From SIG77 sp045589595 (GTDB taxonomy: Bacteria; Verrucomicrobiota; Lentisphaeria; Victivallales; UBA1829), in assembly GCA_045589595.1 (NCBI GenBank), contig JAZNPK010000002.1, positions 62,001 through 126,000 on the forward strand: a DNA stretch of 64,000 nt, written 5' to 3'. The position numbers and the translations under genes were made by a program. Each line of letters starts with the position of its first letter. Position 1 is the stretch's first letter. The notes below the pieces were generated by a model. That model saw only the letters and a list, made by a program, of their open reading frames with translations, was not told the origin of the DNA and ran no database searches. This document shows positions 44,447 to 51,725 of the stretch, in pieces.

Positions 44447-44594
44447 AACAACGCCGGGGGCGCGATCGCCGGAGCTTGCTCCGGCACATGCCAACCACAA
44501 AAAAACGACCACCGCAGGGCGGCCGTTTTTTTTGTGGCTGACATGGAAGCCCACGGGTGTGGGCTTGATCGCGCCCGGCGTCGTTTCAGGCGTC
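44438..44594. other. Four-way-junction inverted-repeat element E
   Basis: The outer stem pairs 44438-44467 with 44567-44594 (about 27 pairs with one mismatch and a two-base bulge). It starts inside the last codons and stop of the Gfo/Idh gene. Three hairpins follow: 44468-44485 (7-8 bp), 44487-44545 (terminator-like, A7 on the left and T8 on the right) and 44547-44566 (8 bp). Only two bases in total are unpaired between arms. It lies between two convergent Gfo/Idh genes. Confidence 0.82.
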
Positions 44595-44614
44595 GGACGC
44601 TGTTTTTACGGAGA

Positions 44615-45616
44615 TCAGATCTTGACCCATTTGCCGGTTTTATCTGCCTGATAGAGTGCGCCCATCACGAGATTTCTGTCGGCGGCATCCTGAACGGAAA
44701 TGAGGGGCACATCTTTGCCGTCCATATATCGATCGAGGAAGAGTTCGAATGCGTGGGGCAGGGTGGCGGGCAGATCGGTCCAGGGAGTTTTTCCGTCTGC
44801 GCCTTCCACATATTTGCTCTGGAAGAACAGTTGTTCGTTCACATAAACGGCATGACCTTCTGTACCGCAGATCTCGCAGACTACGGGATTGGCGATATCG
44901 ACCCATCCGGCGGAAATGGATGCGATCGTCTGATCGGCATAAACCATCATACCTTCGCCGTATTCATCGCAATTTTCGCCGTATCTGCCGGTCAGGGTAT
45001 GGATGCTTGCCATAACTTTTTCAGGTTTGCCCATAAGCCACATCAGAATATCGAGAGAGTGCGTTCCCAGATCGCCGAATGCACCGCAGCCTGCAATGGA
45101 CGGATCTGCCATCCAACGCCATTCTGTATCGAACCACCCACCGAGTGAACCGGAATGACAGTTGCTGTGGCGGATCCGGGTAATGCGTCCGAAATTGCCG
45201 GCTTCGATCTGCTGTTTCAGAAACTGATGAACGGGAAGTCCGCGCATAAAGTAACCCGTCTGAAAAATCACACCGGCAGCTTTGACTGCATCTGCCATCT
45301 GCTGTGCTTCTTCCGCTGAAAATCCCAGCGGTTTTTCAACAAACATGTGCTTCTTCGCCGACGCCGCACGGAAAACAAGATCCGTATGACGGTTCGTTTC
45401 GGAACAGATGACCACAGCGGTGATCTCAGGATCGTTCCAGATCTCTTCCACATCAGATACAACTTTGGAATGAAGTTTTTCCGCGTTCATCTGCGCACGG
45501 GCTGTATCGTGATCCCATACCGCCGCAACTTCAAGTCCTTCACGGGCATTGACCATGTTGACAAATGCAGGCGTGTGAATGTGTCCGCAACCGACAAATG
45601 CAATCTTCTTCGTCAT
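44615..45616 (-). CDS. Gfo/Idh/MocA-family oxidoreductase 2
   Basis: The 333-residue enzyme has IAFVGCGHIHTPAFV, the family signature MFVEKPLGFSAEEAQ, and GDLGTHSLDILMWLMGK in the catalytic domain. It is distinct from the neighbouring oxidoreductase 1 in its C-terminus. The substrate is unknown. AAAGG lies eight bases before ATG 45616. A promoter with an operator-like palindrome precedes it. Confidence 0.9.
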   Translation of the reverse strand: MTKKIAFVGCGHIHTPAFVNMVNAREGLEVAAVWDHDTARAQMNAEKLHSKVVSDVEEIWNDPEITAVVICSETNRHTDLVFRAASAKKHMFVEKPLGFSAEEAQQMADAVKAAGVIFQTGYFMRGLPVHQFLKQQIEAGNFGRITRIRHSNCHSGSLGGWFDTEWRWMADPSIAGCGAFGDLGTHSLDILMWLMGKPEKVMASIHTLTGRYGENCDEYGEGMMVYADQTIASISAGWVDIANPVVCEICGTEGHAVYVNEQLFFQSKYVEGADGKTPWTDLPATLPHAFELFLDRYMDGKDVPLISVQDAADRNLVMGALYQADKTGKWVKI

Positions 45617-45643
45617 AAAAAATACCTTTCTGTTGATAAAATG

Positions 45644-45658
45644 ATCGCTTGATGCGAT
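45644..45658. promoter_or_regulatory. Interrupted palindrome between promoter and oxidoreductase 2
   Basis: ATCGC (45644-45648) and GCGAT (45654-45658) form an inverted repeat with five bases between, just downstream of the -10 of the oxidoreductase gene. The position fits a repressor site. The protein is unknown. Confidence 0.35.
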
Positions 45659-45666
45659 AACATGAA

Positions 45667-45695
45667 AATATACCCCGGAATAAGCGAGATTGCAA
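45667..45695 (-). promoter_or_regulatory. Promoter of oxidoreductase 2
   Basis: On the minus strand TTGCAA (45690-45695), 17-base spacer, TATATT (45667-45672), about 50 bp before ATG 45616. Confidence 0.6.
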
Positions 45696-45746
45696 ATAAG
45701 TTTCCCAATTCTATGTGTTGTTTTTCGTAAAGTATGAAGAAACTGT

Positions 45747-45953
45747 GTGCAGCGTTCCGCCGCTGCACCACGGCAAGGGCAGCGCCCTTGACGCGAGCAG
45801 AAAACTTGTACTTCGTACGGCGTTTTCTGCCGTAAGTTTTTGCAACGCGGTTGCAAAAACGGTAGAAATAGAGAGAACCTCAAGAAGTCCCATCGTTCCG
45901 ACGAATAAGCGATAGCGTTATGAGGAGGAACTATATGGTACACACCTGTGTAC
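45747..45953 (+). repeat. Hairpin-rich direct repeat, copy 1
   Basis: The copy contains hairpins at 45747-45768, 45775-45789, 45797-45830 (9-bp stem with an inner GTAC pair), 45830-45862 and 45938-45953 (7 bp each side of CC), plus a small TCGT/ACGA hairpin near 45893-45904. Copy 2 repeats it with a period of 222-223 bp. The core 45775-45857 is identical in both. AGGAGG (45923-45928) and an ATG at 45935 close the unit. Confidence 0.8.
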
Positions 45954-46087
45954 ATTTCGCACTCCGTGCGACCAGCGGACTGCCGCTGGACCGCAGCAAG
46001 GGCAGCGCCCTTGACGCGAGCAGAAAACTTGTACTTCGTACGGCGTTTTCTGCCGTAAGTTTTTGCAACGCGGTTGCAAAACGGTAG
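45935..46087 (+). CDS. Possible small ORF inside the duplicated repeat
   Basis: ATG 45935 follows a strong AGGAGG by six bases. It opens 50 codons reading MVHTCVHFALRATSG ... LRTAFSAVSFCNAVAKR across the start of copy 2. The ribosome site is very good. However, the DNA is dominated by hairpins and both strands are open there, so the frame may be a by-product of a structured repeat. A second AGGAGG with ATG at 46157 opens only 14 codons. Confidence 0.3.
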   Translation: MVHTCVHFALRATSGLPLDRSKGSALDASRKLVLRTAFSAVSFCNAVAKR

Positions 46088-46174
46088 AAATAGAGTAAAA
46101 CTCAAGCAGTCTCATCGTTCTGACGAATAAGCGTTAGCGTTATGAGGAGGAACTATATGGCACACACTGTGTGC
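45957..46174 (+). repeat. Hairpin-rich direct repeat, copy 2
   Basis: The second copy keeps the central hairpins of copy 1 and varies the outer ones with compensation. The first hairpin is CCAGCGG/CCGCTGG (45972-45989) where copy 1 has GTGCAGCG/CGCTGCAC. The last hairpin is GCACACA/TGTGTGC (46160-46174) where copy 1 has GTACACA/TGTGTAC. One A is lost in the Gly-Cys-Ala-rich stem region (46078-46083). An extra hairpin TCGCAC/GTGCGA lies at 45957-45971. Confidence 0.8.
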
Positions 46175-46176
46175 GC

Positions 46177-46199
46177 AAAAAAAGCAGTTCGCACTGCTT
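46177..46199 (-). terminator. Terminator-like hairpin, upstream unit of the tRNA-Asn flank repeat
   Basis: On the minus strand AAGCAGT/ACTGCTT (46182-46199, loop of four bases) is followed by T6-7 (46177-46183). It is a copy of the tRNA-Asn terminator at 46318-46350. Confidence 0.65.
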
Positions 46200-46234
46200 A
46201 ATCCTTACTTTTGTCGCCATATTTGTTTAAAAAC

Positions 46235-46256
46235 AAATGGCTCCGGCAGTAGGATT
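46235..46256 (-). repeat. 22-nt duplicate of the tRNA-Asn 3' end
   Basis: The 22 bases at 46235-46256 are identical to 46384-46405, which hold the T-arm edge, acceptor strand and CCA of tRNA-Asn. The two copies are 149 bp apart, in direct orientation, and are also flanked by similar hairpins and T tracts. Such a partial tRNA 3' copy is the usual mark left by tRNA-targeted integration. Confidence 0.75.
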
Positions 46257-46317
46257 GCCTTCGCTTTGCTCGGCGCACCTTCGGTGTCGAACCTTGACGG
46301 TTCGTTTTTGCTGGCGC

Positions 46318-46350
46318 AAAAAAAGCAGTTCGGCTGGAGCCTCACTGCTT
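46318..46350 (-). terminator. Terminator of tRNA-Asn
   Basis: On the minus strand AAGCAGT (46344-46350 side) pairs with ACTGCTT (46323-46329 side), with an inner GGCT/AGCC, and is followed by T6-7. Nearer the tRNA, GCCATTTTTT/AAAAAATGGC (46366-46390) forms a 10-bp hairpin that includes the tRNA CCA. Confidence 0.75.
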
Positions 46351-46386
46351 AATCCTACATTCTACGCCATTTTTTGACACAAAAAA

Positions 46387-46461
46387 TGGCTCCGGCAGTA
46401 GGATTCGAACCTACGACCAAGTGGTTAACAGCCACCTACTCTACCGCTGAGCTATGCCGGA
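46387..46461 (-). tRNA. tRNA-Asn (GTT)
   Basis: The acceptor stem is TCCGGCA/TGCCGGA, the D stem GCTC/GAGT-like, the anticodon loop contains GTT with a paired GGTGG/CCACT-like stem, and the T arm is GTAGG-TTCGAAT-CCTAC. CCA is encoded. The 3' end is duplicated at 46235-46256. Confidence 0.93.
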
Positions 46462-46476
46462 GCGTTTATAGGTAAT

Positions 46477-46504
46477 AATATGCCCTCATTTTTTGATTTG
46501 TCAA
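46477..46504 (-). promoter_or_regulatory. Promoter of tRNA-Asn
   Basis: On the minus strand TTGACA (46499-46504), 16-base spacer, CATATT (46477-46482). A TATTAT at 46475-46480 with an 18-base spacer is the alternative. Confidence 0.65.
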
Positions 46505-46548
46505 GCGGATATTGAAAAATATCTGAAAAATATTCAGAATGCGGGCAT

Positions 46549-46575
46549 AAAAAAAGGATGACCGAAGTCATCCTT
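46549..46575 (-). terminator. Terminator of tRNA-Lys
   Basis: On the minus strand the hairpin AAGGATGAC-TTCG-GTCATCCTT (46554-46575) has a 9-bp stem, a TTCG tetraloop and a T tract (46549-46553). Confidence 0.9.
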
Positions 46576-46589
46576 GAATTACCAAAAAG

Positions 46590-46665
46590 TGGTGAGCCGG
46601 CGGGGGCTCGAACCCCGGACCACCGCCTTAAAAGGGCGATGCTCTACCGACTGAGCTACCGGCCC
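46590..46665 (-). tRNA. tRNA-Lys (TTT)
   Basis: The acceptor stem is GGGCCGG/CCGGCTC (one G-T), D stem GCTC/GAGC, anticodon loop CTTTTAA (TTT) and T arm GGGG-TTCGAGC-CCCC-like. CCA is encoded at 46590-46592. Confidence 0.93.
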
Positions 46666-46704
46666 ACTCTGGTAAATGAAACACTCTCGTGCCTCATGCT
46701 CTTT

Positions 46705-46732
46705 AATGTAGCACTCATTTTCAAAAAATCAA
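46705..46732 (-). promoter_or_regulatory. Promoter of tRNA-Lys
   Basis: On the minus strand TTGATT (46727-46732), 16-base spacer, TACATT (46705-46710). Confidence 0.55.
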
Positions 46733-46756
46733 GCCCGAAATTAAAAAAAATCGGGA

Positions 46757-46972
46757 TTATTTTTGACGGAACACGATTCTGCCCTTGGTCAAGTCGTAGG
46801 GAGACATTTCCAAAGTAACAGAATCACCGGGCAGGATCCGGATGAAATTGAGACGCATTTTACCGCTGATGTGAGCGAGAACATTATGGCCGTTCTGAAG
46901 TTCCACCAGGAACATGGTGTTCGGAAGCAGTTCTTTGACTACTCCTTCAACTCGGATGACGTCTTTAGACAC
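46757..46972 (-). CDS. infA: Translation initiation factor IF-1
   Basis: The 71-residue OB-fold protein reads like IF-1 throughout: VEGVVKELLPNTMFLVEL, GHNVLAHISGKMRLNFIRI, LPGDSVTLEMSPYDLTKGRIVFR. IF-1 binds the ribosomal A site during initiation. Its start overlaps the map gene by 8 bp. The adk-map-infA order is that of the classical spc operon. Confidence 0.96.
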   Translation of the reverse strand: MSKDVIRVEGVVKELLPNTMFLVELQNGHNVLAHISGKMRLNFIRILPGDSVTLEMSPYDLTKGRIVFRQK

Positions 46973-47735
46973 GGGTTAAAACCTCCGTTTGGTCTTCTCC
47001 AATGAGAATCATGTGTTCAAATTGTGCCGATTTTTTGCCGTCGGCGGTACGGACGGTCCAATTGTCGGATTCGACAAAGACCTTATGAGTGCCCAGATTG
47101 AGCATAGGTTCGATACAAAGCACCATCCCCGGCAACAGTTTCGCACCGTGTCCGTGGCGTGGATCTGTAAAATTGGGGACATCCGGCGGTTCGTGCAGGC
47201 GGATCCCGCAGCCGTGTCCCACATAATCCCGGACGATCCCGAGTTTATTGGCATTGGCGACTTTTTCGACAGCTGCGGAAATATCCCGGACGCAATTGCC
47301 GTTTCTGGCAGCGGCGATACCGGCTTCCAGTGCTGCAACGGTGCCGTCCAGCAGCCGTTTCTCATCCCCTTCCGGTTCTTCGCCGACATAGACTGCGCGG
47401 GCGCAATCGCCGATGGCTCCGTTGATTGCAACGCCCACATCCAGTCCCACGATATCACCTTTTTTGATGATCTGGTTCGGGGAGGCGATGCCGTGAACAA
47501 CGACGTCGTTGAGAGAAATACAGATATTGCAGGGGAATCCCCCGTAGCCGAGGAATGCCGGTTTCCCGCCCAGAGAACGGATGATCGCACCGGCGATCAT
47601 ATCCAGTTCCTGAGTTGACATCCCTTCCTGAACGGCTTCGGCGATCTGGTCACGGGCAATGGCAGTGGCTCTTGCAGCCTCGCGGATCCGTGTGATCTCC
47701 CCGGGGGTATGGATGATATATTTACGTTTCAGCAT
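46965..47735 (-). CDS. map: Methionine aminopeptidase, type I
   Basis: The 256-residue enzyme has the five metal ligands in context (GLDVGVAINGAIGDCARAVYVG for the Asp pair, YVGHGCGIRLHEPPDVPN for His, and the Glu residues in LCIEPMLNLG and QFEHMILI). It removes N-terminal Met. It overlaps infA and follows adk by 10 bp. Confidence 0.95.
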   Translation of the reverse strand: MLKRKYIIHTPGEITRIREAARATAIARDQIAEAVQEGMSTQELDMIAGAIIRSLGGKPAFLGYGGFPCNICISLNDVVVHGIASPNQIIKKGDIVGLDVGVAINGAIGDCARAVYVGEEPEGDEKRLLDGTVAALEAGIAAARNGNCVRDISAAVEKVANANKLGIVRDYVGHGCGIRLHEPPDVPNFTDPRHGHGAKLLPGMVLCIEPMLNLGTHKVFVESDNWTVRTADGKKSAQFEHMILIGEDQTEVLTRV

Positions 47736-47745
47736 AAGGTATATA

Positions 47746-48399
47746 TCAGTTCAGAACGGCGACGAGCGCAGCGTAGCCCTGATCTTTCGGCAGGGAGGAA
47801 TCGATCTTGGAAAGCATATTTTTCTGTTCGTAATATGCCACCAGAGGCGCGGTCTGTTCCTGATAGACTTTCAGGCGGTTCTGGGCAGTTTCCAGAGAGT
47901 CGTCGGAGCGCTGATAGAGTTCACCGCCGCAGGAATCGCAGATGCCTTCCTGTTTGGGTTTGCTGAACAGTTTGTTGAAACTTGCACCGCATGCACGGCA
48001 TGTGAGGCGGGCGGTCAGTCGCTGGATCAGCAGATCAACGGGTGCGTCAAAGAGAACGACGGCATCCAGAGTCATGCCGATTTCTTTCATTGCTTTGTCA
48101 AGAAGTTCCGCCTGGGGAACAGTACGGGGGAAGCCGTCAAGAATGAATCCGGCTTTGCAATCATCGGAGGCGAGGCGTTTTGCCACCATGCCAGCAACGA
48201 TTTCATCGGGAACGAGTTTACCGGCATCCATATAGGATTTTGCGCTGTTGCCCAGTTCGGTACCGTTTTTGATTTCTGCCCGGAGAATATCGCCGGTGGA
48301 GATGTGGGCAAGGTTTTCCGCTTTCATCAGCGGATCGGAAAGCGTGCCTTTACCCGCGCCCGGAGGACCGAGAAAGACCAGATTTTTTTTCTTGATCAT
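47746..48399 (-). CDS. adk: Adenylate kinase
   Basis: The 217-residue enzyme has the P-loop GPPGAGKGT, the TGDILR helix, DGFPRTVPQAE and a zinc-type LID with two cysteine pairs (CRACGASF, CDSCGG). It interconverts 2 ADP and ATP plus AMP. ATG 48399 with GGAG eight bases upstream is the start; the frame is open further 5'. Confidence 0.94.
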   Translation of the reverse strand: MIKKKNLVFLGPPGAGKGTLSDPLMKAENLAHISTGDILRAEIKNGTELGNSAKSYMDAGKLVPDEIVAGMVAKRLASDDCKAGFILDGFPRTVPQAELLDKAMKEIGMTLDAVVLFDAPVDLLIQRLTARLTCRACGASFNKLFSKPKQEGICDSCGGELYQRSDDSLETAQNRLKVYQEQTAPLVAYYEQKNMLSKIDSSLPKDQGYAALVAVLN

Positions 48400-48489
48400 G
48401 TTTTTGACTCCTGTCGTAACAAATTTTTGAAAAATTAAATTTTTATAATATACTTCAAAGCGCAGAGAAGTCAAGCGGATTCAGGAATT

Positions 48490-49338
48490 TCAGCGGCTTT
48501 TTGAAGCATTTGTTTCCTGCCGGGTTTCCAGAATACGGATCTTGTCTTCCTGACTTTTCAACCGGAAACGCAGGGCGCGTATTTCATTTTCTTTCTGATG
48601 CAGACTGTGTCTGGTCCGGTTCAGCTGCCGTTGTGTGAAGAACAGCGTTCCGGCAAGCCCCAGAAAAAGCAGCAGCAGGATCACGGCGGGGATCAGGCGT
48701 TGACGCGTAAAGATCTTTCTGAACTGTTTTTTCAGTTTTGATTGCGCGTGTTCCGTTTGATTGCCGGGGGTACTGGTCTGTTTGAGCCATTCCCCTTCCG
48801 GTGTTTCATCGCTGATGATGGTGGTGAATTTATTGTGATATGCCGCAGGATTGACGGCAAGGAAGAATGTTCTGATCCAGGTATCGGTCTGACAGGACAG
48901 CATCCGCGCTACGGTGGAAAGGGATTTTTCCGTGCTGCCGATGAATTGAAGTCCGTCCAGATCTTCAAAAGATGTGGGCAGCGGGGGCGGTTCCATGCCG
49001 GGTGAATCGCAGCACGCCAGTTCAAATGCGGTATTGTTCTGCAACGCATCCCGGAGTTTTTCCGGTTGGGCGGTGATCAGTGCCCGGTAAAAGCGGCAGA
49101 CTGCTTCCCCGGTTGAAAAAAATGTGCCGGGCACAGAGAACATGATCCTGCCGCAATCCGGCAATGAGAGCAGAACGATCCTGCATTCACCGGCTCCGGG
49201 CATATCCAGAAACGCGCTGGTATCCTGCCGGAGTGAATTTTTCCAGATACACCATTCTGCCACAACGGCAATATCCTGCGGCCCGAATGTTCCGCTGACG
49301 CCGTCTGATGTTTCGTAGCAATAACTGTTGATAATCAT
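48490..49338 (-). CDS. Hypothetical membrane protein with C-terminal coiled coil
   Basis: The 282-residue protein has an N-terminal soluble part without a clear family, one membrane helix near residues 217-237 (LIPAVILLLLFLGLAGTLFF) and a terminal coiled coil of Gln/Arg/Glu-rich heptads. ATG 49338 is a guess based on a weak purine stretch upstream; the frame is open further up. It is divergent from moxR. Confidence 0.6.
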   Translation of the reverse strand: MIINSYCYETSDGVSGTFGPQDIAVVAEWCIWKNSLRQDTSAFLDMPGAGECRIVLLSLPDCGRIMFSVPGTFFSTGEAVCRFYRALITAQPEKLRDALQNNTAFELACCDSPGMEPPPLPTSFEDLDGLQFIGSTEKSLSTVARMLSCQTDTWIRTFFLAVNPAAYHNKFTTIISDETPEGEWLKQTSTPGNQTEHAQSKLKKQFRKIFTRQRLIPAVILLLLFLGLAGTLFFTQRQLNRTRHSLHQKENEIRALRFRLKSQEDKIRILETRQETNASKSR

Positions 49339-49433
49339 TTTTCCGACTTTCTGTAATGATTTTATTAAGATACACCCGTTTGGGAAAAATGGCAAATCAT
49401 CACGGGATTTTTCAGTTTTTTTTGCTCTGTTCC

Positions 49434-49462
49434 TTGCGAAAATGCGGGAGCGGGTCTATACT
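49434..49462 (+). promoter_or_regulatory. Promoter of moxR
   Basis: TTGCGA (49434-49439), 17-base spacer, TATACT (49457-49462), 36 bp before the ATG. Confidence 0.6.
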
Positions 49463-49498
49463 TTATGCGTAATAAAAATCTTTATGGAGGATACAGTT

Positions 49499-50458
49499 AT
49501 GACGGAAACAAGCGGAAAAACATCTGCGCTGCAGCAGAAATTTCAGGAAACCGCACGGGCACTTGACCGGGTGATCCGTGGAAAAAACGATGTGATCGAA
49601 CTGCTGCTGACCGCAATGTTGTCCGGCGGACATGTTCTGCTTTCGGATGTGCCGGGCGTGGGAAAAACGACGCTGGCAAAAGCGTTGGCGCGGACGGTCA
49701 GTGCCGGATTCAAACGGATCCAGTTCACGCCGGATCTGCTGCCTGCGGACATCCTCGGCGGTTCGGTGTTCAATCAGAAAACATCGGATTTTGATTTTCT
49801 GCCCGGTCCGGTTTTTGCCAATATCATCCTTGCCGATGAGATCAACCGGGCGTCACCGCGGACTCAGTCTGCTCTGCTGGAGGCGATGAACGAGGGGCAG
49901 GTCTCCATTGAAGGCGTCCGGCGCACACTGCCGCAGCCTTTTCTGGTGATCGCCACGGAAAATCCCGTGGAGTATCAGGGAACGTATCCGCTGCCGGAAG
50001 CGCAGCTGGACCGATTCGCCATGCGGCTGGAACCGGGTTATCCGGATGAAGATGCGGAACTTGCCATGCTGGCAGATCGTGAAAACGGAAATAATCCATT
50101 GCTGGATCTGCCGCAGATCCTGACTCGTGAGGAATTGACAGCCGCCGCCGGAGAAGCCGCCGGTGTGTTTGCCGATGAACGGCTCAAACAGTACGCTCTG
50201 GAACTTGTCCGTGCCACACGGAACGATCCTGCGATCCGCCTCGGCGCGAGCCCGCGCGCATTGCTCGCATATTTGCGGACCGCGAAAGCGTATGCATGGC
50301 TGAACGGACGGGATCATCTGATACCGGATGATCTCAAAAAACTTGCGATCCCGGTTCTGGCACACCGTATTCTTCTTTCCGGAGCTGCAATAGAATCCGG
50401 CTCCGGCGTGACTGCTGTACTGACGGAGATCCTTGACCGTACTGCGATCCCTTACTGA
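49499..50458 (+). CDS. MoxR-family AAA+ ATPase
   Basis: The 319-residue ATPase has Walker A DVPGVGKTTLAKALA, Walker B IILADEINRASP and the MoxR-type sensor ATENPVEYQGTYPLPEAQLDRF. MoxR ATPases act as chaperones for partner proteins that carry VWA or DUF58 domains. GGAGG lies eight bases before the ATG. DUF58 and transglutaminase genes follow. Confidence 0.92.
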   Translation: MTETSGKTSALQQKFQETARALDRVIRGKNDVIELLLTAMLSGGHVLLSDVPGVGKTTLAKALARTVSAGFKRIQFTPDLLPADILGGSVFNQKTSDFDFLPGPVFANIILADEINRASPRTQSALLEAMNEGQVSIEGVRRTLPQPFLVIATENPVEYQGTYPLPEAQLDRFAMRLEPGYPDEDAELAMLADRENGNNPLLDLPQILTREELTAAAGEAAGVFADERLKQYALELVRATRNDPAIRLGASPRALLAYLRTAKAYAWLNGRDHLIPDDLKKLAIPVLAHRILLSGAAIESGSGVTAVLTEILDRTAIPY

Positions 50459-50471
50459 GGCGGGGTGACGG

Positions 50472-51725
50472 ATGATCCTGACACGGCTGTACCGGAAGAT
50501 CCGAAACGGCTGGGATGCGTTTCTGCGCGGTCCCGGTTGGCTTCATCCTGCCGGGATATGGGAATTGCCGTCCGGAAAACGGTATTCCAGTTCCACTGTG
50601 GCGCTCTGCCGGTGGATCGCCGGATCATTCAACCGGATCGTTCTGCCCGCGGCGCGTCCTGTACTGCCGCTGTGTCTTTTTGCGGGGATCACTGCTTCTG
50701 TCTTCCTCCACGAACCGGTACTTGAAGCTGTATTCTTCATGATGGCTGCCGGTGCTGTGGACTTGCTGGGCGGTCTGATCTTTTTTCCCCGCATTCAGGC
50801 TGAACGGCGTCTGCCCCGCCGGGTGATGTGCGGCAGAACATTCACTGCTGAATATACGCTGACGAACAAACGGAAACTTCCGGCATTTTCCATTGTGCCG
50901 GATGCGTGGCTGCCGAACCGGAACATTGTCCGGCAGGAAGATGTTGTTTGCGATCTGCCCGGAGAGAAAGGTGCGTGTGTTCACCTCCGGATCCCTTACA
51001 AAGTCCGGCGGCGGGGAATATATACGATCCCCCATCCGGTCTGGGAAACGGGATTTCCCTTTCAGATCTTCAAATGTTCCGGCTCCTACGGTACGGCGGA
51101 GTGTCTGACCGTTCATCCGGCGTATCATCTGCTGAAATTGCCCCGTGAGTCTGTCCGGGCGGACCGGACCGGTGACCGGGAGTTCCGTGCCTGCCGGGAG
51201 TACCGTCAGGGGGATGCCCGGAACAGTATTCACTGGCGTATGACTGCGCGGCATGGAAAATTGATCGTCCGGGAATTTGAAAGTCAGGATGCTCCGGCTT
51301 TCCCGGATGCGTCAGTGATCCTGGATACAACTGCGTATCCGGTCCCCGTTCTGCCGCGGCTGAAACAGATCCTGACCGGTGATCTTCTGGCGAAGCCGGC
51401 GGATCAGTTTGAAAAAGCGGTATCGACCTGCGCGTCTCTGATCCATACGCTGTTTGCAAACGGGGCGGGGCAGGTGGAACTGATCCTGACCGGACAGGGA
51501 CGGTGTTATGGCGATGAGGCTGTTCTGCTGGACTGTCTTGCCGGATTGAAGAAAGATCCCCGCCGGAAAAAAGAGAATTGCTGTTTCGATCACATCCAAC
51601 CCCGTACCGATGCAGTGTTCCCCGTTCTGCAGCAGAAAACTGCCGCCACAGATGCCCTGATCGGCAGACTGAACAAGCGCGTCCGTTATGTGCTGATTGC
51701 GGGTCAGGAGGAGGTGGTCCGGTGA
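50472..51725 (+). CDS. DUF58 protein
   Basis: The 417-residue protein has two N-terminal membrane helices near residues 58-105 and the DUF58 signature REYRQGDARNSIHWRMTARH with FESQDAP following. It is the usual middle gene of MoxR-DUF58-transglutaminase clusters. The stop overlaps the GTG start of the next gene. Confidence 0.88.
   Translation: MILTRLYRKIRNGWDAFLRGPGWLHPAGIWELPSGKRYSSSTVALCRWIAGSFNRIVLPAARPVLPLCLFAGITASVFLHEPVLEAVFFMMAAGAVDLLGGLIFFPRIQAERRLPRRVMCGRTFTAEYTLTNKRKLPAFSIVPDAWLPNRNIVRQEDVVCDLPGEKGACVHLRIPYKVRRRGIYTIPHPVWETGFPFQIFKCSGSYGTAECLTVHPAYHLLKLPRESVRADRTGDREFRACREYRQGDARNSIHWRMTARHGKLIVREFESQDAPAFPDASVILDTTAYPVPVLPRLKQILTGDLLAKPADQFEKAVSTCASLIHTLFANGAGQVELILTGQGRCYGDEAVLLDCLAGLKKDPRRKKENCCFDHIQPRTDAVFPVLQQKTAATDALIGRLNKRVRYVLIAGQEEVVR

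Noticed and set aside
45715..45915. 66-codon frame beginning with GTG in repeat copy 1
   Set aside because: No ribosome site, and the frame is composed of hairpin arms open on both strands.
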